From: Sebastes aleutianus
Taxonomy: Eukaryota; Chordata; Actinopteri; Perciformes; Sebastidae
DNA: 64,000 nucleotides
Direction of reading: 5' to 3'
Assembly (NCBI GenBank): GCA_916700875.1
Contig: CAKAKS010000022.1
Location: 10,717,013-10,781,012, forward strand
Shown: piece after piece, positions 22,765 through 34,970 of the stretch
How positions within the stretch are numbered: position 1 is the first letter of the stretch
Layout: each line of letters opens with the position of its first letter
Position numbers and translations under genes: made by a program
Notes under the pieces: generated by a model
Told to the model about the DNA's origin: nothing
What the model saw: only the letters and a program-made list of their open reading frames with translations
Databases searched by the model: none

Positions 22765-25735
22765 TCAAAAATTTTCAATAAGTTTTTCAAACAAGTTGAG
22801 GAACTGCTCCTTCCTGTCCGTGACGCCCGAGTCTTTCGCCTCGCCGCCGTCTTCTGTAACCTCCTCAGTCCTTTCTTTTGGTGCAGAAAGCCTCTCCAGC
22901 CTGGCTTTCTCCCGCTCCAGAGCCATCCTCTCCCTGCTCGCAGCATCTCTCTCCTTCTCCACCACCGCCCTCTCCCTCTCCATCACTGCCTTTTCCCTCT
23001 CTAGCGTCGCCCTCTCTCTGTCCAGCGACGCTCGGTCTCGGTCCAGAGCGGCGACCTCCCTGTCCAGCGCCGCTCTCTCCCTCTGCAGCACCAGCCGCTC
23101 CCTCTCCATCACCTGCTTCTCCCTCTCCATCACCTGCTTCTCCCTCTCCATCACCTGCCGCTCGCTGTCCATCATGTCCCGCCCGTGCTCCATCTCTTGC
23201 ATGATGGAGTCTACGTCCTCCGCCGCCGCCTCCTCCTCGTCCTCGTCTCCGTTCAGGGAGACCTCGATCTCCGGCCCGCCTGCTAACGAATCGGCGGGGG
23301 AGCTCATCACCGTGGAGATCTTCCTCCTCTTGGGTTTGGAGACGGGTGGGAAAATGCCGTTGGAGGGGCAGGCCTTGAGGATGGGGGCGTTGCCTTCCAG
23401 CCGACCTTCCATGGCGCCGTCCATCAGACTGAAATAAGGCCACGCTTCAGGAAACACTTTCACTCCATCTGGCGGGTTCTTTAGCCCCTGAGGAAGAACA
23501 GAGAGGCCAATGAATTGTCAAAATGCTTGATAAATCTAAATGATTTTCTTTTTTAAAAACTGTACCTTGTATCTTTTCTTCATGTTTTCCCATTTTTTGG
23601 ATGCTTGACAATGGGTCATCTTGTGTTGCAAGCCCATATGTTTCAGGATGGCCCTGAAAATAGAAAGTTTGTCAACTATTTGGATAATCTAGTGATTCAG
23701 TCAGTCATTGTTTTAAAGTAGAAATGCCAAAAAGTCACTGGTTTCAGCTTCTCAAATGTTAATATTATCAATAATTTGGAATTTTATACTGACTTAGTGT
23801 AAAAACTCTGAATGCAGAATACACCATTATGGTACTTCTTATTCATACATCTACATATTTAGACTAAGGTGACCAGGTGTCCCACTTTACGAGGGACTGC
23901 ACAGCATTTTTATCCCTTGTCCCACATATTGAGACCATGTCCCACATTTTCATTGGCTCTAGTTTTCAAAAGTCAAACCACTGCAGGACAGATGCTTTTT
24001 TAAAATCTGGATAAAAATGGAATTGGCTGTGAAGAAAGCAGGGAAGGCTGTCATCACGGGGCTGTGTTTGCTGTTAAACTGCAACACACGTGGGTCAAGT
24101 GCAGGTTAACATTTCACCGTCTTTGCTATACGCTTTGCCCAACGGAGAAAATGTGCGAGTTACCGCAAAGTCACAAGCTATGCAGATTTAGGTCTCACAA
24201 GAAACGTGCAGCTCAAAATGAGATGTGCCGATCTATGGATGCATACAGGCAGAGCATAGAGAGGTTGCAAGATAAGGGGCAGAATATAAATGTTTATTAT
24301 TTAAGTTAGACATTATATAAAATGTGTAGACTACCTCTCAGACTTGGTGTCCCACATTGTCCCACACAAACTCTTTGTCATACATTAAGGTTAATTGGGA
24401 TCTGGTCACCCTAATTTAAACATTTTTCTACGTTCACACAGTAATGTCTCTCAGAGCGTTAACTTGCTGGCATACCTCCATGCCCACATGGAAGTGTTTC
24501 TCCTTCCAGAGAAGAGGTATTTATTGGAAACCCTCAGCTTCACAAAGTCCTCAATTTCATTTGCACTCACTGAGAAGGAGAGAGAAAGAAATCAGTTAGA
24601 AATGACTGCATGAGAGCTGCTGTAATAAACACTTATGCATTGTGCAGACTGTATTTCAGCAACTTTTACTATCAAAAGAGCCATTTTAGGCAAAAAAAAA
24701 ATTATAAATCTGTCTGGAGCCTCAAAACATTTGAGCATTGTGATGGAGGTAACACAGTTTATAGTCTAAGTATATAGAATATAGGTCTAATGCAGTAAGG
24801 GCCCAAGTGCAATGTAATACAGAGTATTAGGGCCAGTTTGAGGAAAAAAAAGTCGTAATATTACGAGAATAAAGTCATAACTTAACGAGAAAAAAGTCAT
24901 AACTTTACAAGAAAAAAGTCGTAATATTACGAGAATAAAGTAGTAACTTAACGAGAAAAAAAAAGTCGTAATATTACGAGAATAAAGTCATAACTTTACA
25001 AGAAAAAAAAGTCATAATATTACGAGAATAAAGTCATAACTTTACAAGAAAAAAAAGTCATAATATTACGAGAATAAAGTCATAACTTAACGAGAAAAAA
25101 AGTAATAATATTACAAGAATAAAGTCATAACTTTACGAGAAAAAAAGTCATAATATTACGAGAATAAAGTCATAACTTTACCAGAAAAAAAGGAAATAAC
25201 ACGTAAAATTACTACTCCATCGTACCATAGACCTACAACAATGATAAATAAAAATAAAAATGTAAACAAGAAACAGTTATTCATTTCCACCAATTGTTTT
25301 TTTAAAAAATCCACAAGGAGCCACTGGAGAGGAGCTAAAGAGCTACAGGTTGCAGAATCCTGGTTTAGCTGAACTTTACAACAGGTTTTAGGTCTCAAGT
25401 GTGTTAGTAAGTATATTTTGTTGCCTCATGCGTCTATACTCATTTAGACACACATTACAATACAAATACAACCTGCATTACCAGTGGAGGCTGGCTGAAC
25501 ACTATGCCTTAACTACATGGTTAACTATAGTCACTTTTTAATGGTTGAATGAAAGCGTGCTTTATTTGGATACTTTGACCGTGGAGCCTACTTGCTAGGT
25601 GTCCAAGCTAAATGAGTACTAGCTATCTAGCTTGTTTAAAACATGCTGCTTCCTGTACTTACTTTTATATGTGAACTCCACGGGGTTGACTTTATCATAA
25701 GTGGTGCTCGTGTAAGCGTGGTCACTGATTTCCAT
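22765..25735 (-). CDS. Myb/SANT-like domain protein with heptad-repeat coiled coil
   Basis: I do not recognise a named gene. Four exons on the minus strand, 25735-25663, 24569-24476, 23653-23566 and 23487-22765, join in phases 1, 2 and 0 to give 325 residues. Residues about 25-115 read as a Myb/SANT-like (trihelix-type) fold: FVKLRVSNKYLFSG, then a Trp-rich helix (MWAWRAILKHMGL) and a QASKKWENMKKRYKGLKNPP helix; this class binds DNA and is common in transposon-derived and regulatory proteins. KPKRRK at about 136-141 is a likely nuclear signal. An acidic patch (about 163-175) precedes roughly 13 consecutive heptads of the type (V/A)(M/L)(E/D)RE(K/R)x at about 191-287, a long charged coiled coil. 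The C-terminus is FLNLFEKLIENF. A nuclear, oligomeric DNA-binding protein is my inference. It is convergent with epyc. Confidence 0.75.
23865..24414. mobile_element. hAT-like nonautonomous element
   Basis: Ends are inverted (TAAGGTGACCAGGT at left, ATCTGGTCACCCTA at right). The flanks ATTTAGAC and ATTTAAAC match at seven of eight positions, which suits an 8-bp hAT target duplication. TGTCCCAC words recur inside. It lies in an intron of the Myb/SANT gene; an 81-codon open frame inside is not convincing. Confidence 0.6.
24822..25195. repeat. Tandem GTAATATTACGAG-type array
   Basis: Opens with AGTATTAGGGCC, as the elements at 22191 and 40279 do, then repeats units of GTAATATTACGAGAATAAAG and TCATAACTTTACGAG many times. 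No clear right TIR is visible, so it is a truncated or degenerate copy. It is in an intron of the Myb/SANT gene. Confidence 0.7.
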
Positions 25736-26146
25736 TTTTATCCCTATTTTCTCCCGTTCTTCGTTTTAGTCTTTTTATCAAGTGTCCTTCGTCAGAGAAG
25801 ACTCCTCTCTCCTTCTTCCTTCAGAGGGACCCTAGCTTCTTCTTCTTCTTCTTCGCTGGTTTTTAAGTGAGGCACCACTGGTGTAAGCCGCTCACTATCG
25901 CCACTGTGGTGCAGTGGAGGTTTTAGCACACTGCAGAACAATGTGATCAGATATATAGGCAGTATATTTTGTGTACTTTACTCTGTTTATATAAATATAT
26001 TGTTCTTAAAATGTACTATTTAATTTTTTTATTTATTAATTGATTTGCATATTACATCAGCTATACAATATTCCAGCACTTTTTGCACTCCACTTACCTC
26101 TATACCTCTAAACCTCTATACAGTTTACAATGACACTTTTACCTTT

Positions 26147-26194
<48 letters not shown>

Positions 26195-26240
26195 CAGTAA
26201 CTTTATTGATCCCGAGGGAAATTCAAGTTTCCAGCATCAC
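26147..26240. repeat. GATA microsatellite and LINE/SINE-like tail
   Basis: (GATA)n at 26147-26194 is followed by CTTTATTGATCCCGAGGGAA, a phrase found at the ends of many fish retroposons. A similar phrase occurs at 32938-32960. Confidence 0.7.
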
Positions 26241-26804
26241 AGTTCCATATTGCAAAACATGTTAGTAAAAAGGCAGTAAAAAAAGTTAGTAGTGCAAAGT
26301 ACAAAGTACAACAAAAATATACCAGATATAAAAATACAAAGAGTGTGCATTATTATCTGTCCTGCAGACTGTCCTTTTGAATACATATATATGTATATAT
26401 TTATTTCAACCTACATACCGATATATTTATGTTGACTTATCTCTGTTAGGCTTTACAAGGATACAAAGTTAATTTATAAATAATTTTACAACACATGGCT
26501 GCACAATGAAATGTAAGCTGGAGCCCCTTCAGGCTTTGTTGTCCTTGTTTTAGCTGTATCTTTATCATCCTGTACACTGTTCTTGGCACACATGCTTGGT
26601 CAAGAAACCTGATTCTGATTTATTAATGTTTTTTGTATTTATATTATAGGTTACTGGTGGATTATTTGCTAAAAGCCTATAGGTTTTATATACAATGCCT
26701 TGTTTTTTTGTTTTGTTTTTTTAATATTTGTTGGTTAATAAAAAATAAAAAAAAAGGTTAATTCTGGGTCCTGGATTTTGGAGATTGGATATTTATTTAT
26801 TATT

Positions 26805-26900
26805 TTATTTACCTTTTATTTTACCAGGAAGTCCCATTGAGATCAAAATCTCTTTTGCAAGAGAGACCTGGTCAAGGTAGCAGCCATACAAAATTATAAA
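26805..26900. repeat. Dispersed fish repeat fragment
   Basis: The block around CCAGGAAGTCCCATTGAGAT and GAGAGACCTGGTCAAG is a phrase I know as recurrent in fish genomes. No gene lies between 25736 and 27100. Confidence 0.4.
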
Positions 26901-27114
26901 ACAATAAAATACAACAACATGATATACAATAATTCACATAAAACAGGAGAACAGCAATCACTGGTATCTGTAATCACTGGTGCCTTGACAATATTAATAT
27001 TAAAATGTATTTGTAGCCTCAATATATAAAGCTGTCAGTCTAGACTCCTGTGTGCAGCACTCCCAGCAGGATCAGCCTCTTGTGGGTGTAACTGTATATT
27101 AAAAGTGGGGTAAT

Positions 27115-27126
27115 GAAAACGAAAGT
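27115..27126 (+). promoter_or_regulatory. ISRE-like interferon response element
   Basis: GAAAACGAAAGT matches the ISRE/IRF core GAAANNGAAA. It lies 21 bp before the ATG of the CCCH-WWE gene and just after a TATA-like TATATTAAAA (about 27095). The closeness to the ATG means it would straddle the transcription start, which is unusual but not unknown. Function is inferred. Confidence 0.5.
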
Positions 27127-27146
27127 TCAGTGTTGCAAAGTCCAGA

Positions 27147-29009
27147 ATGGCGTCTGCTTATGGTAAGTAACTCTAACTCATGTTCTAGTGATTATCTGCT
27201 GTGTTAACTGTGTTTTAACCACATGCTTAACCACTTTTTATGATCTCATATGTCGCCATTGTGTGTTTGTAAACCGGTTTTTATTTTGTTTATATCAGAC
27301 ATCTATAGTTGTAGTAGAGTTTGATATCAAACCAAAACCCAATAGGATTAATTTTATTATTTTATATTAGGGGAAACACGATGGAAAAGCCCAAAGTGTG
27401 AACTCTCAGTCGAGTACACAGATTTATCATTAGTGTTTATGAAAAACATATTTTGTACACTTTCAGTTTCGTTTCTTCTATAGAGCTCCTTTACAGGACT
27501 TATTTACAACTGTAGCTCAAACCTATATATAAAAGTCATGTTTTACATTTCCATTTCTCATTTACATGGCGTTAAATTAAAGGTACACTTATTATCTAAC
27601 TTGTATTTATTAACTATTTTCCAACGTGTAGATCATTGCCATAAATAGCACACAGCTTGTAATTTAATTATCCAGCAGCAGGGGGCAGCAGATACACACT
27701 ATGAGTCATGTACTCCAATAGTTACTTACACTTTTCTTTTATTAAACTGTGTCTCAAAATGAGACAGAAATAATATCATATGGTAATTTATAAAAAAAAA
27801 TTAAAAAATGTTTATATATGTATTTATATATATACATATTCTTTTTTTAAAGGCATTATTCCATAAAAATATTTTTCTTTATTAGGTAGAAGATGGATAG
27901 AGGGATAGAAAATATTTTATTGTCTGCTTTTCACGTACAAAAGATACAATAGTAGATACAATAGTTACTTACACTTTTGTTTTATTAAACTGTCTCAAAA
28001 TGAGACAGAAATAATATCATATGGTATTTTATAAAAAAGTGAAAAAAATGTTTATTTATATATATATATATATATCTATATATATATATATTCTTTTTTT
28101 AAAGGCATTATTCTATAAAAAAATACTTTTCTTTATTAGGTAGAAGATGGATAAAGTGATATAAAATATTTTATTGTCTGCTTGTCACGTACAAAAGATA
28201 GAGATTTGCCTTCACATTTACAAAAACTGCGAATAAAAGGGTTCATTAAAACACAACATATAACATCCAGACAGGACACATTAAAACATATTTACATAAA
28301 AACACTATACACCAATAGAAGCTACATTAAACATTATTTCATTTGGAAAGAGTAATATTGTCACAAAGTTAGAAGTGCACTGTTATCTAAAATATCATTG
28401 TGTGTTGTAGCATTAAGAATTCCCTTATTTGGACCAAATGGGACCAAACAATGAAAAACAGCCCCATGCACACAAGTATTTGTCTTTATACTTTTGGCCG
28501 TATAATGAATAGTCAGGTATTTTGCAGGAATGTATTGAATGTAAAGTATAGTCCACCCTGTAAGGAATTATACATATGTGTTCACCAGACATGTAAACAT
28601 TTGATGTGTGTGTGTTTTTTTTTTCCAGAGTCTGATGAGGAAAAGCCTTCTGAGAGTGAATCTGACGTCACTGAGTCGGACGATGAAGGGACTTCAGATA
28701 TAGAAACTGATTGTCAGGTTTGTTACTGGACAGAGACGATGTTAGAGTCAGCATCTAGTTCATAATTACCCACTTAAACATAGTCTTTACACATTTCCAA
28801 ATGCTGATGAGAGTTTACTGCCACAACTATATACATACAACATAACTATATATACCTCTCCAGTGATAAAAAAAAAATCTTCCATATTTTCATTTTCTTC
28901 CTTTTTTGTTGTTGTAATTATCTATATTCATTTTTAGAGATACAGAATGAACAGAAACTACATAAACAAAATTGACACCACATGATCACAGAGACCTTTT
29001 GAGCATGAA

Positions 29010-29096
<87 letters not shown>

Positions 29097-32000
29097 ATAA
29101 TGAGAAGAAGAAGAAAAAAATAAAGAAGAATGAAGTAGAAAAGTATCTAAAAATAAATGTGAAAAATAAATAAAAACAAATTGGAAAATAAATAAAAAAT
29201 GAAAGGAAAAATTAAGAAAAATAATGAAGAAAAATAAATAAGAAAATTAAATTAAAAAAAATAAATAAGAAAAATAAATTAAAAATAAATTAAAAAAATG
29301 AATAAATACAAAATTGGATTGATATACTGTTTACATCATAGACAGTTTGGAGGTTTTTATTACACTAGTATGTTTCTAATGCTTACTTACACAAAATCAG
29401 GTCTAAAGTTTGAGACGTACACTTTCCATTTTTCTCCAGTTCTCCAAAAATATGTCCTTCTGGGTTCTCAAGTTAAAAGTCATTCTCTCCATTACATAAA
29501 TATTGTATACCAACCAAGTCAATCCATTCATCTACACAAGGTGTATGTTTATTTCTTTAAGCCATTTCTTCATTAGGAATTTCTTACAGGCTCTATATTT
29601 TCATTTTCAGCCTAAGGGGAAAGAGCCGTGCAAGCATTACAACCGCGGTCGCTGTCGGGATGGTGCAAAGTGCTCCTACCCGCACGTCTGCAAGAACGCC
29701 CTGTCAGGAAGCTGTCGCTACGGAGACAAGTGTAAACTGAAACACCCCAGAGAAGGACGAGAGCGCTCTGGTGACAGCAGGAGGGCTCCAGACCGATCAC
29801 CGTCTGCTGGTGAGGAAGAGAGAAGAGGTTGAATGCAGTGGTGCAAAGTAAAGTACTGTACTTAAGTATACATTTGAGGTACTTGTACTTTGCTTGAGTG
29901 TTTCCATTTTCTGCTACTTTATACTTCTACTCCACTACATCTCAGAGGCAAATATGGTACCTTTTACTCCACTACATTCATTTTAGTTACTTTGCAGATT
30001 CAGATTAATAACACAAAATATTATCAACTAATGAAATATGATTTATTAATGTGGATAAAGAGATGACTTTGCTGTTCCCTTGGTGATTTTTGGTACTATA
30101 AGTATATTTTGATGTTAAAACCTTTGTACTTTTTACTTAAATAACGGGAATTTTACTTGAAACAGAGTTTGTCTACACATTGGTATTGCTACTTTTACTT
30201 AAGTAAAACATCTGAGTACTTCTTCCACCACTGGTTGAATGATTGGTCTTTATTTCTTTTAATTTCAAAAACTTTTACACTCAAAACTTCTTAACTTATT
30301 ATACTATGTGCTTATAATATACATTATTTGCCTACTATTTTAATTCTATTTTACTTCTTCTGTCTCTTCTTCACATGTCTGCTAGTCCTGACAAAGGTAT
30401 TCTTCATCTGTTGATTTTCCTTAAATTATTTCCCTTTTTGTCAAAGTTTTTATTTTATTTTCTTATATTTGTGATTTTGAGTCACTACAACCATCACTTT
30501 TCACATTACACGGAGTCATTTGATCCATTATTGATATAAACAAATTGTTGATTAGTGCAGCTTTAATGCCCCTTAAAAATAAAATTATGATTATTATTTC
30601 ACTGTAAATTCAAAAGTCAACGTTTTATTTTTGTTTTTTTAACCAGATCCAAAGCTTACTGATGGCCGATACTACCAGTGGCAGCTGGATGATGGAAACG
30701 GCTGGATGGATGTTGGTAATGATCACATTATCGAAGCCCAGTACTCGCTGCCCCACACCAAAAGCATTAAAATCTACAACACACCGTATGGGTAAGAAGA
30801 GCTAAAAACACAAACATTTTCTAAGCACAGACGCACGGAAACTGGTTGATTTATCTATCGCCATCCGTCTCTCTGTGTAGGGCGGTGAATATAGATTTCA
30901 ACAGGATGAGAGTGCATGGAAAGAGTCTGAGAGTGAGACGTCTGGATGATGGAAAAGCTGAATGGATCTGGTACTGCACACTGCGTCGGAAGTGGATCAA
31001 GTATGGAGACAAGGTATAGACTTTTCTTTTTGGTTGCAAAAATACACCAAGTGTGACATATTTTTTTTTTTTTTTTTATCTTCTTGGTTAGTTTGTTAAT
31101 GACTATTGTTTTTGTTTTTTTCTGGACAGGATTCGAAGGGTAACCCCAGTCCTGTGAAGAGCGCTGACATAGAGAATAAGTTCCAGAGTAACCCAACCAG
31201 CTCTTACACTTTCACCGTCGGTGCTGATACTGTTGAGATCAAATTCAGAGGTGAAGTATACTCACAAAACCTTCACACAATACTTCCACTAGTACAATTA
31301 GTTTCTTCTCAGATACCAACCACTGGGCAGCTCCGGAGTGTTGAAAAGTGAAGTCAATGTCTTAAACTTGCATTCTTTCTAAGAGCCAGCAGGGGGCAAC
31401 TCCTCTGGTTGCAAAAAGAAGTCTGATTGTATAGAAGTCTATGAGAAAATGAGCCTACTTCTCACTTGATTTATTACCTCAGTAAACATTGTAAACATGA
31501 GTTTATGGTCTCAATCGTTAGTTTCAAGTCTTCTTCAATACAGCATGATGTTCATTTAGTAAATTATGGTCCCATTTAGAGTCAAATAGACCATAAAGCA
31601 GGGTATGCTTTAGGGCGTGGCTACCTTGTGATTGACAGGTCGCTACCACGGCGTTGTCCGGCCTGATTGTTGTCCCTGTTTTTGTCTTAGAACTTTAACC
31701 CATGCACAATGTGTTTTCAGTTCATGAAAGGTAATTATAACCCTTTTGGTCGCCTAAAAGTGTCTTACTCAGCGTTCAGTTGTACTTAGCTCCGCCCTCT
31801 CGTGTGACCAAAATGCCAAACTCGAGGCTTCGAAACGGCATTCCACAAACCAATTGGTGACGTCACAGTGACCGTGTCCAATTCTTATATAAGGTCTATG
31901 ATACCAGCTTTATTATGACTCCATGCCGGCGAAAAACCGTGGCCGGCATTATGTTTTTGAGTTGTCCATATTTATGTATGTTCGTCTGGACCAGTCTCGT

Positions 32001-33389
32001 GAAAAGCGCCATATCAGGAACGCCTGGAGCGAATTTCTTCAAATTTGACACAAACGTCCACTTGAACTCGAGGATGATCTGTTAGAAAACACGTTTTTGC
32101 CCATAACTCAAGAATTCATACGCTAATTATGACAATTTCACACAAATGTCTAATAGTATAAAATGATGAAGTGATGACATTTTGGACAGAGAGATGTAAT
32201 GTAAACTGCAATTTGACTGGTTGGCAGAGGCATACAACCAGGAGGTGGTAATTCTAGTTTTCTTTATGTTGTTTGTTAGATATGCGACAGGTGACTGCAA
32301 AGAGAAAGAGGAGAGTTACTCGTCGACCTCTGTACCGGGAACAGCCAGCAGGAGCAGGGTGAGTTTGGATTTTGTTTGTTGAAGAAAGTGAATAAGTGCG
32401 TTTCCCAAAACTATTCCTTTTAAAATTAATCCAGAATTTGATTTTGGCAATTACAGAGTTTCTCAAGCAACCGCAGCCCTCCAGCATCTTTCTGTGGACA
32501 AACCTCAGTGGCAGTTTGAGGGAGACAGTGGAGCTTGGCACGAGTTCAAACACAGGGTCAGTTATCTGGTAACGTTTAGCTAAGCAACTTTTATTTGACT
32601 TTTTAAATAAGAGTGCAAAGATAAACCGTGATGATTTGATTGGTTTCTGCAGCGTCACACTTCAACTGAATGCTCAGTAACCAGCGATGACATCGAGAAG
32701 AAGTACCAGCAAAACCCCAAAGGCACCATGACCTTCAAAGTGAAAGGACACTCCTACCAGCTGGACTTTGCAGGTTGACTCATGTTTTTAATGCTGTGAT
32801 GAGGAAAAAATGGTAACGCTTTATTTTATGGGTTCAATAATAACAAGATTATTTTCTGGAAATAATACATTTTATGGAAAATAGAGACAGTTTAGTTTGT
32901 TGTGTTGCGTTTTAATGCAGTTTAGAATCAGAAATACTTTATTGATCCTCAAGGGGAAATTTGGACGCTACAGTTGCTCTTATGTAAAGCATAAAGAAAT
33001 GTAAGAAAATAAAATGTGACATGTAAAGTATTTACATAATGCTATAATTATAACACAATATATGTAGAGGAAATGTAAATAATAATAAAAACAAGAATAA
33101 GAAATTCTTGAATCAAATATGTGCATCAAACACATACAATATATAACCATTGATATCTGTGAAAAGAACTGCTTCCTAGGAAATGATGACGAATTTATGG
33201 CCCTTTAAAGTAAAGCGTTACAGAGAAAATACAACTCTCTCAGCTATAATAAATTGTAACTTCCTTGAATAGTAATCCTGAAACACGCTTTATTTAATTA
33301 TTTGTTTTATTTAATTTTTCCCCCCAGAGATGATCCAAACCAACCTCAAAACCAAGCGTTCACGCAAAATCAGACGTGTGCAGGTGTGA
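27147..33389 (+). CDS. CCCH zinc-finger and triple WWE protein, ZAP/PARP12-like without PARP domain
   Basis: Ten exons: 27147-27162, 28629-28717, 29611-29809, 30647-30791, 30881-31013, 31130-31250, 32280-32358, 32457-32556, 32653-32773, 33328-33389; all phases close, giving 354 residues. After an acidic Ser/Glu stretch (6-35) come two CCCH fingers, both C-x7-C-x5-C-x3-H (C42-C50-C56-H60 and C62-C70-C76-H80). Three WWE domains follow at about 108-180, 180-260 and 274-352; the first shows W113, W121 and E131, and the last two end in the usual M-x-Q-x(n)-R-x(2)-RR tail. WWE domains bind (poly)ADP-ribose; ZAP (ZC3HAV1) and PARP12 combine CCCH and WWE and bind RNA. No ADP-ribosyltransferase domain follows: the stop comes straight after the third WWE. 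I infer a cytoplasmic RNA/ADP-ribose-binding innate-immunity factor. An ISRE-like site lies at the start. Which paralogue it is remains open. Confidence 0.85.
27712..28200. repeat. Local tandem duplication, unit about 245 bp
   Basis: The segment starting at AATAGTTACTTACACTTTTC (about 27717) is repeated from about 27960, with shared blocks CAAAATGAGACAGAAATAAT and GGTAGAAGATGGATA and different lengths of TA-rich sequence. It is in intron 1 of the CCCH-WWE gene. Confidence 0.85.
29010..29098. repeat. ATA microsatellite and A-rich tract
   Basis: (AAT)n to 29098, followed by A-rich low-complexity sequence to about 29310, in the intron before the zinc-finger exon. Confidence 0.9.
29836..30233. 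mobile_element. hAT-type MITE with 8-bp target duplication
   Basis: Inverted ends CAGTGGTG and CCACCACTG are flanked on both sides by GTTGAATG (29828-29835 and 30234-30241), a perfect 8-bp target duplication as made by hAT transposases. The interior has the fish motif TACTTTTACTTAAGTAAAA. It lies 26 bp after the donor of the zinc-finger exon. Related copies: 35625-36240 (broken) and 63706 onward. Confidence 0.85.
31365..31910. repeat. Dispersed repeat family A, copy 3
   Basis: Nearly colinear with 11775-12300, with the same start and end blocks and a small extra segment near 31665-31720. It is in an intron of the CCCH-WWE gene. Confidence 0.75.
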
Positions 33390-34003
33390 GAAAGAAAAGG
33401 GGATTTCCAAGACTTGAAGAAGAAAGTCCGCAAACAATTGTGCAATACTATTCATTCAACTATTCACGATTCATATATTTTGGGTGCACACCGAAAATTG
33501 TTGGCTCTACATTGGTGTCTTTTTGCTAAATGAAATATTGTGTTTGTATTAGAAAGGAATTCAGGATCAAATTAAATGATACTGAAAAAAAACTTAGTTG
33601 CCATAGGGGACTGTGTCAAAAGGATTTGAAGTTTACACATAAATACTGCCTCAGATTATGTAATGCACCAACATGCACACTGCTGGTGCAATATGCTTTG
33701 CTATAGGACGAACACTAATCGAAATTATCCAATATTTCATGTTACGTTCATGCTGCCACATATCTATATACTGCCTAGTTGACTAATTTAGAACCAAATG
33801 TATTTATTATATATTGATTTGTTGCTGCCTGATGCCTCTTCATGTTGTACTGCCCCTGTAAAACTAAATGTCCCTTGTGTTGGACTAATTAAGGATTATC
33901 TTATCTAATGCAAATTCAAGTTCATTTTCAAACAGCGTTATTTTTCCACACATTACCTTTGATGTGTGTTACATGACAAAAAACACAGGGTGTATCGTAA
34001 TGC

Positions 34004-34009
34004 AATAAA
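34004..34009 (+). promoter_or_regulatory. Candidate poly(A) signal of the CCCH-WWE gene
   Basis: AATAAA about 615 bp after the stop codon, followed by T-rich sequence (TTTTTTTGC). The spacer to depdc4 holds only repeats. Confidence 0.5.
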
Positions 34010-34699
34010 AATCTGCAATTCCTCAGTTCAATTCATGATTTTTTTTGCTCATACCTTTGTATTTGTCTTTGTAGCCTACTAGTGTACCAATGTGATACAG
34101 ATAATAATAAATAGTCTGTAATGCAAATTGGCTTTTTAGTGTTTTACTGGAAGAATTAGATTAGGCAAAAATCGTTGAAAGAACAGGAGGTAAGGTGTTA
34201 TTTTTCTTTATAGGAGTCTGTTAAAATGAAAAGAGAGAAAGTCATTAACTTCACGACTGGGTCATTGTGGCCTGGCTTTATGCAAATTCAAGATTCAAGA
34301 TGTTTAGTGTCACGCCGGTTATACAGGTACAATCGTGTGAAATGCTTTTTGCTGGGATGCTCCATTTAAAATAATAAGATATTTTACAATTATAAAAGGA
34401 AATACTTTGTACAAGGGCCTATTAAGAACATATACATATCAGGAAGTATGAATGTACATATATAAAAATACTTTGTACAAGGCATATTAAGAACATAAAC
34501 ATTAAGAACATATACAGTATATACAGTATATCTAAATAATGAGTAGATGGAGTCAGTGCCGCATATTTTCCTGCAGGAAAGACAGAAAATAAAGCAAACT
34601 ATCTCATTTTTCTTTTGTGTGTGTCATTTTAATATATTTTGCTCTCAAAAAAAATGAGACTAAAGCTATTTTTAAGATATAAATTGGAAAGGGCTCACA

Positions 34700-34704
34700 C
34701 TTCT

Positions 34705-34763
<59 letters not shown>

Positions 34764-34770
34764 TTCATGT
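34700..34770. repeat. TTTA microsatellite
   Basis: (TTTA)n of about 70 bp, some 200 bp upstream of depdc4 exon 1, followed by a more degenerate TTTAT tract. Confidence 0.9.
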
Positions 34771-34948
34771 ATTCATTTATTCATTTATGCATTTATTTTA
34801 TTTTATTTTTTATTTTATTCTGACATACATACAGTATATGGTAAAGCAGATCCCGTCCTACATACTCCAGTACGGTAGGTGGCGGTATGCACCAAACAAG
34901 TTGGTATTGCAATCCGCTTTAAAATGCAAAGCAGAAGAAGAAGGACGT

Positions 34949-34956
34949 TGACGTCA
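34949..34956. promoter_or_regulatory. depdc4: CRE site in the depdc4 promoter
   Basis: A full palindromic TGACGTCA lies 15 bp before the ATG. The start region itself reads ATGATGGCGG, close to a YY1-type ATGGCGG initiator element. CREB/ATF control is an inference. Confidence 0.5.
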
Positions 34957-34970
34957 CATGGGGAGAGTTC

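Noticed and set aside
22796..23437. 213-codon plus-strand open frame, Ser-rich
   Set aside because: It is exactly antisense to the 21-bp coding repeat of the Myb/SANT gene; regular repeats stay open on both strands. The minus frame has matching splice sites and a known fold.
24064..24309. 81-codon open frame that might be a transposase remnant
   Set aside because: It lies inside a hAT-like nonautonomous element and shows no motif I can name; too short to support.
24822..25195. CRISPR-like look: short near-identical units at regular spacing
   Set aside because: The units run on with no unique spacers, the setting is a vertebrate intron, and the left end matches TIR elements elsewhere in the window.
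30393..30403. Possible 11-nt exon (CTAG|TCCTGACAAAG|GTATT) in the CCCH-WWE gene
   Set aside because: Including it breaks the frame into the first WWE exon; skipping it keeps the phase.
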